From positions 1 through 38,974 of the forward strand of contig JAAYVQ010000072.1 of assembly GCA_012517095.1 (NCBI GenBank): DNA of 38,974 bases. The letters run 5' to 3'. Below the pieces are notes generated by a model. It saw nothing but the letters and a program-made list of their open reading frames with translations, was not told where the DNA came from and searched no databases. Positions 35,924 to 38,974 of this stretch are shown here, piece by piece (within the stretch, counting starts at the first letter, position 1; the number at the start of each line of letters is the position of its first letter). Position numbers and translations under genes: made by a program. Origin of the DNA: Phycisphaerae bacterium (GTDB lineage Bacteria > Planctomycetota > Phycisphaerae > Sedimentisphaerales > Anaerohalosphaeraceae).

Positions 35924-38900
35924 CTGTCCGCCGGCACCTCCGACGCAACGCGCCTCTGAGCTTCCGGCGGCGCGGCGTCATTCCATGTGATGATTCGGGC
36001 CGGCTGGGATTTGAGCCAGGGCTGACATCCCTGCCACTGGGGTTGACCCGGATGATGCGCCCACAGCGAAGGCCCTTGAACACAAACACGGATCTCTTTC
36101 GAGTCGCATGACAAGGCCTCACGGACAGCGTTTTCGAGAATGCCCGGGTTCAGATCGCGTACACAATGAATGCGTTTATAGCGGCAGGACCAGTCGCAGC
36201 CGTAGCAGTCCAGAGGCAGCGCTGCGATTGTGGTCAAGGGCGAATACGGCATGAATCTCCCAAAGTGGCCTCCTCCCAGCAGAATCACATTCGGGGTTCC
36301 GACGGCACAGGCCAGATGCGCCAGGCCCGTTTCGGCGCCGATCGCCAGGCGGCATCGACGCAGCAGAGCCGCCGTCTGCCGCAAGGTACAACGGCCCGAC
36401 AGGTTCAGTCCGCCGGCTCCCGAAGCGATCATGTTCCGCTGATTGACCCCGAGGTCGTTGGCGCCGCCCAGTGCGAGGAGGGACAAACGATTCTCGGCGC
36501 AGACAGATCGGATGGCCTGCCCGTAATATTCGTACTGACGATGCGGCGTTCGTGTCCCGGCAAAGAGGGCCAGAGTTCGTTCAGGATGGAGGCCGTGCTG
36601 TTTCAACAATTGCTCGGCAAATTGCGTATCTTGATCCGTTAGCCAGACGGTCGGAAGCAGGGAGTGAACCTCGATCCCCAGCCCCCTGAGGAAATCGCGG
36701 TGGCGATGCAGCTCGGGCATCGGTACCGGGTCGGTCCGGATGATCTGCGTATAAGCGGCGTTTCGAACCTGTCGAAGGGCAATCCGGCGAGGGATGAACT
36801 CCAGGCCGGGCAGGTCGGCCAAACCATGAGTCGCCCAGGTGGAATTCAACAACAGATCCGGGTTGCACGCGCGGACCTTGCCGAGAAACTCCTGGTACTG
36901 AGCGTCGGACTCCCAACGGTGCTCGATGGGTACAGGAAGGATATCCTCGACATGGGGACAGGATTCGTACAGTTCAGCGATATGCTGCTGGCACACCACG
37001 GTAATGCGGGCGTCGCCGAAGCGCCGGTGGATGTGCGGGAGCATCGACGCCGAGAGGAGCGCATCGCCGATCGAATCGGTCCGGAGCCACAAGATCCGGC
37101 GAATGGGATCGCTGCGGCCTGCCGGTTGCGGCGTAAAGCGGGCGATACAGAAACCGAATTTCTCTTTCGACGCCGTCACAATCTCGAACCGCGGATCGCT
37201 CTGCATTCGCAGAAAGTTACGATGGTGCTTGATGTGATCGATGTCGTCGAGGGCGATGTGGCAGGGACCCTGCAGGTGGTCAAGCAGATAGTCAAACTCG
37301 ATGGCTCCAATGTGCCCTGCGCTGTCGAGCAGGACGAAGTCGGGGCAGAACCGAAAGGCCTTGAGGCATTCATAAAGCCGATTGTCGGGTACATCGGGAA
37401 AATCGGTCTCGCGATAGTAAGCGCCGACCCGTTCCCCGGGCCGATGATCGACAAAGATATCCTGTCCGCCGAGATCGGAAACGGTTTGCTTTTGGATCTG
37501 ATCGGGCGACGGAAGCATCGACCGCGGAATCGACAATCCGAGCACGGCGTGAACCTTCAGGCCGGCGGCAACGAAGTACTCCTTTGCCTGACTCCAGTGC
37601 CTCGGATTGACCTCGATCGTACAAAACACCGCGTCGGAGATCCCCTGCTCTTCCAAGGCGCGGGCGATAATCGTCGTGGTCCCCCGGCCCAGATAAGTCC
37701 CGGTTTCGATGATCTTGCGAGGACGAATCCGCGCAAACAATTTACGGATTTCCGCGGCAAACTGCGATTCGGTTCCCACGGTGGCTCCGGCCCGTTCGAA
37801 GTCGCAAGCCACTTTGACCTTCCGGCCGGAAGCGGAACCGGCCAATCCCGATTCTCTCGATGCCTCGACAGGGGGACACGAGATTTCGTCCTGCGACACG
37901 GACGATGTCGCACGACGCAGTCGAAGGCGGAATTCCTCCATCACGGGCGGATGCGTTCCGCTGAAGAGTTCGGTTCGGGAGTTTCTGTCATTAATCCACA
38001 CCGGGTACTGTGCTTCGATCTGCTGACGGTTGTGCGGTGTCCAGGCCCGGTAGCAGCGATCAAACCATTCCTGCCGATCCACACCGTTGACCCGGTCACC
38101 CCATTGCCGGGCATAGTAGGAATTCTTCTGGGCAACCTGGTGTTCAAACACATAACTATAATGGTACAGGAGGATGCCCATTTTACGGGTCTGAAAACCA
38201 TCGAACAGGTGCATCTGTTCCGTTGTCTGACTCGATCCCGGCCACATCAGGGTCGGCGGCCGGTGCGTGGTAAAGACGGCACCGGGAACATATTTGAACA
38301 ATCTGCGGTAATGGTAGTCGCTCTGGAAAAACAGGGGGCTTACGAAGATATAGTCCAGCCCCTTCCAGAAATTGTCGGGAATGAAGTTGACCTGCGTGAT
38401 CGTCGGGTCTTTGACAAACAGATCCCGGAGGGTCTCCAGGTCCTGCGGCTTGTAAACCTCATCCGAATCGATCAGCCAGACATAATCGCCGGTCACATAC
38501 TCCAGGGCCTTGTTCTGCATCTGGCACTTTTCGGGCCAAAGCCCCTGGACAAGGCGGATTTTCCGTTGCGGATCGGGGAACGAGCGGAGAAACTCGACGG
38601 TTCCGTCGCGGCTGCTGCCATCGGGATTGGCGGCGTCCAAGCAATTCTTTACGGCGCCTTCCACAACGATGATTTCATGAGCGAAATCGTAAATCGATCG
38701 CAAACTGTATTCGATCAGCGGCATCCCATTAAGGACGATCATGACGAAGCTAAAGCGGGGACGACGGCCCTGAGATCTTCGCTCAAGCGGAGCGATCCTG
38801 TCCGGTTCCAACGGGTTTGGAGCGACGGACAACTCCATTTTGATGTGGGGTTCCTTTCGTTGTGGAAGTTCCGTGGCACATGAAGCCGAGAGTTCGGCAC

Positions 38901-38967
38901 GGCCAACCCCGGCCCTCACATCGTGGAGGCGCACTTCATAGTCAAACCGGCCGTCCCACAGGAGCAT
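35920..38967 (-). CDS. Multidomain protein: GT2 + methyltransferase/cephalosporin hydroxylase-like domain + GT9 heptosyltransferase-like domain (start 38967 or 38838, may extend past window)
   Basis: GT2 FSFVMIVLNGMPLIEYSLRSIYDFAHEIIVVEGAV; middle RPRKIIETGTYLGRGTTTIIARALEE...HIALDDIDHIKHHRNF; C-terminal RRILWLRTDSIGDALLSASMLPHIHRRFGDARITVVCQQHIAELYESCPHVEDI...IGAETGLAHLACAVGTPNVILLGGG...CYGCDWSC. Confidence 0.85.
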   Translation of the reverse strand: MLLWDGRFDYEVRLHDVRAGVGRAELSASCATELPQRKEPHIKMELSVAPNPLEPDRIAPLERRSQGRRPRFSFVMIVLNGMPLIEYSLRSIYDFAHEIIVVEGAVKNCLDAANPDGSSRDGTVEFLRSFPDPQRKIRLVQGLWPEKCQMQNKALEYVTGDYVWLIDSDEVYKPQDLETLRDLFVKDPTITQVNFIPDNFWKGLDYIFVSPLFFQSDYHYRRLFKYVPGAVFTTHRPPTLMWPGSSQTTEQMHLFDGFQTRKMGILLYHYSYVFEHQVAQKNSYYARQWGDRVNGVDRQEWFDRCYRAWTPHNRQQIEAQYPVWINDRNSRTELFSGTHPPVMEEFRLRLRRATSSVSQDEISCPPVEASRESGLAGSASGRKVKVACDFERAGATVGTESQFAAEIRKLFARIRPRKIIETGTYLGRGTTTIIARALEEQGISDAVFCTIEVNPRHWSQAKEYFVAAGLKVHAVLGLSIPRSMLPSPDQIQKQTVSDLGGQDIFVDHRPGERVGAYYRETDFPDVPDNRLYECLKAFRFCPDFVLLDSAGHIGAIEFDYLLDHLQGPCHIALDDIDHIKHHRNFLRMQSDPRFEIVTASKEKFGFCIARFTPQPAGRSDPIRRILWLRTDSIGDALLSASMLPHIHRRFGDARITVVCQQHIAELYESCPHVEDILPVPIEHRWESDAQYQEFLGKVRACNPDLLLNSTWATHGLADLPGLEFIPRRIALRQVRNAAYTQIIRTDPVPMPELHRHRDFLRGLGIEVHSLLPTVWLTDQDTQFAEQLLKQHGLHPERTLALFAGTRTPHRQYEYYGQAIRSVCAENRLSLLALGGANDLGVNQRNMIASGAGGLNLSGRCTLRQTAALLRRCRLAIGAETGLAHLACAVGTPNVILLGGGHFGRFMPYSPLTTIAALPLDCYGCDWSCRYKRIHCVRDLNPGILENAVREALSCDSKEIRVCVQGPSLWAHHPGQPQWQGCQPWLKSQPARIITWNDAAPPEAQRRVASEVPADR

Positions 38968-38974
38968 GGTATTC

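Noticed and set aside
36664-38883. 739-aa plus-strand ORF
   Set aside because: Antisense shadow of the multidomain glycosyltransferase; no recognisable domains.

Overview
The window is a flagellar and chemotaxis locus from a GC-rich bacterium. Gene content is reminiscent of Planctomycetota/Phycisphaerae, but that taxonomy is a low-confidence inference. Minus strand, left part: cheA (runs off the left edge), two tandem flagellin+fliS pairs, a CheC/CheX-like domain fused to CBS domains, cheX, cheY, several small or uncharacterised genes including two lipoproteins, fliA (sigma-28) and fliK. Plus strand, centre: flgB-flgC-fliE-fliF-fliG-fliH-fliI-fliJ-motE/ylxF-like, then fliO-fliP-fliQ-fliR-flhB. 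At 24585-26117, where flhA would normally follow flhB, there is a degenerate FlhA-like membrane domain joined to a C-terminal region resembling a MinD/FlhG/CpsD-type NTPase without a Walker A motif. This is the strongest candidate for something undescribed. Next come a repeat-rich island with a relic of a mobile-element ATPase C-terminus, and a three-gene metabolic cassette (Gfo/Idh/MocA oxidoreductase, sugar isomerase/epimerase, DeoC) with its own sigma-70-like promoter. Minus strand, right end: three large multidomain glycosyltransferase genes run into fliD. Three near-consensus sigma-54 (-24/-12) promoters (fliK-fliA, flgB and fliO operons) and a strong sigma-28 promoter for one flagellin suggest a sigma-54 to FliA to flagellin hierarchy. 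Both flagellin-fliS gaps carry long perfect hairpins with unrelated sequences. All calls come from reading the sequence by eye; no database search was run.
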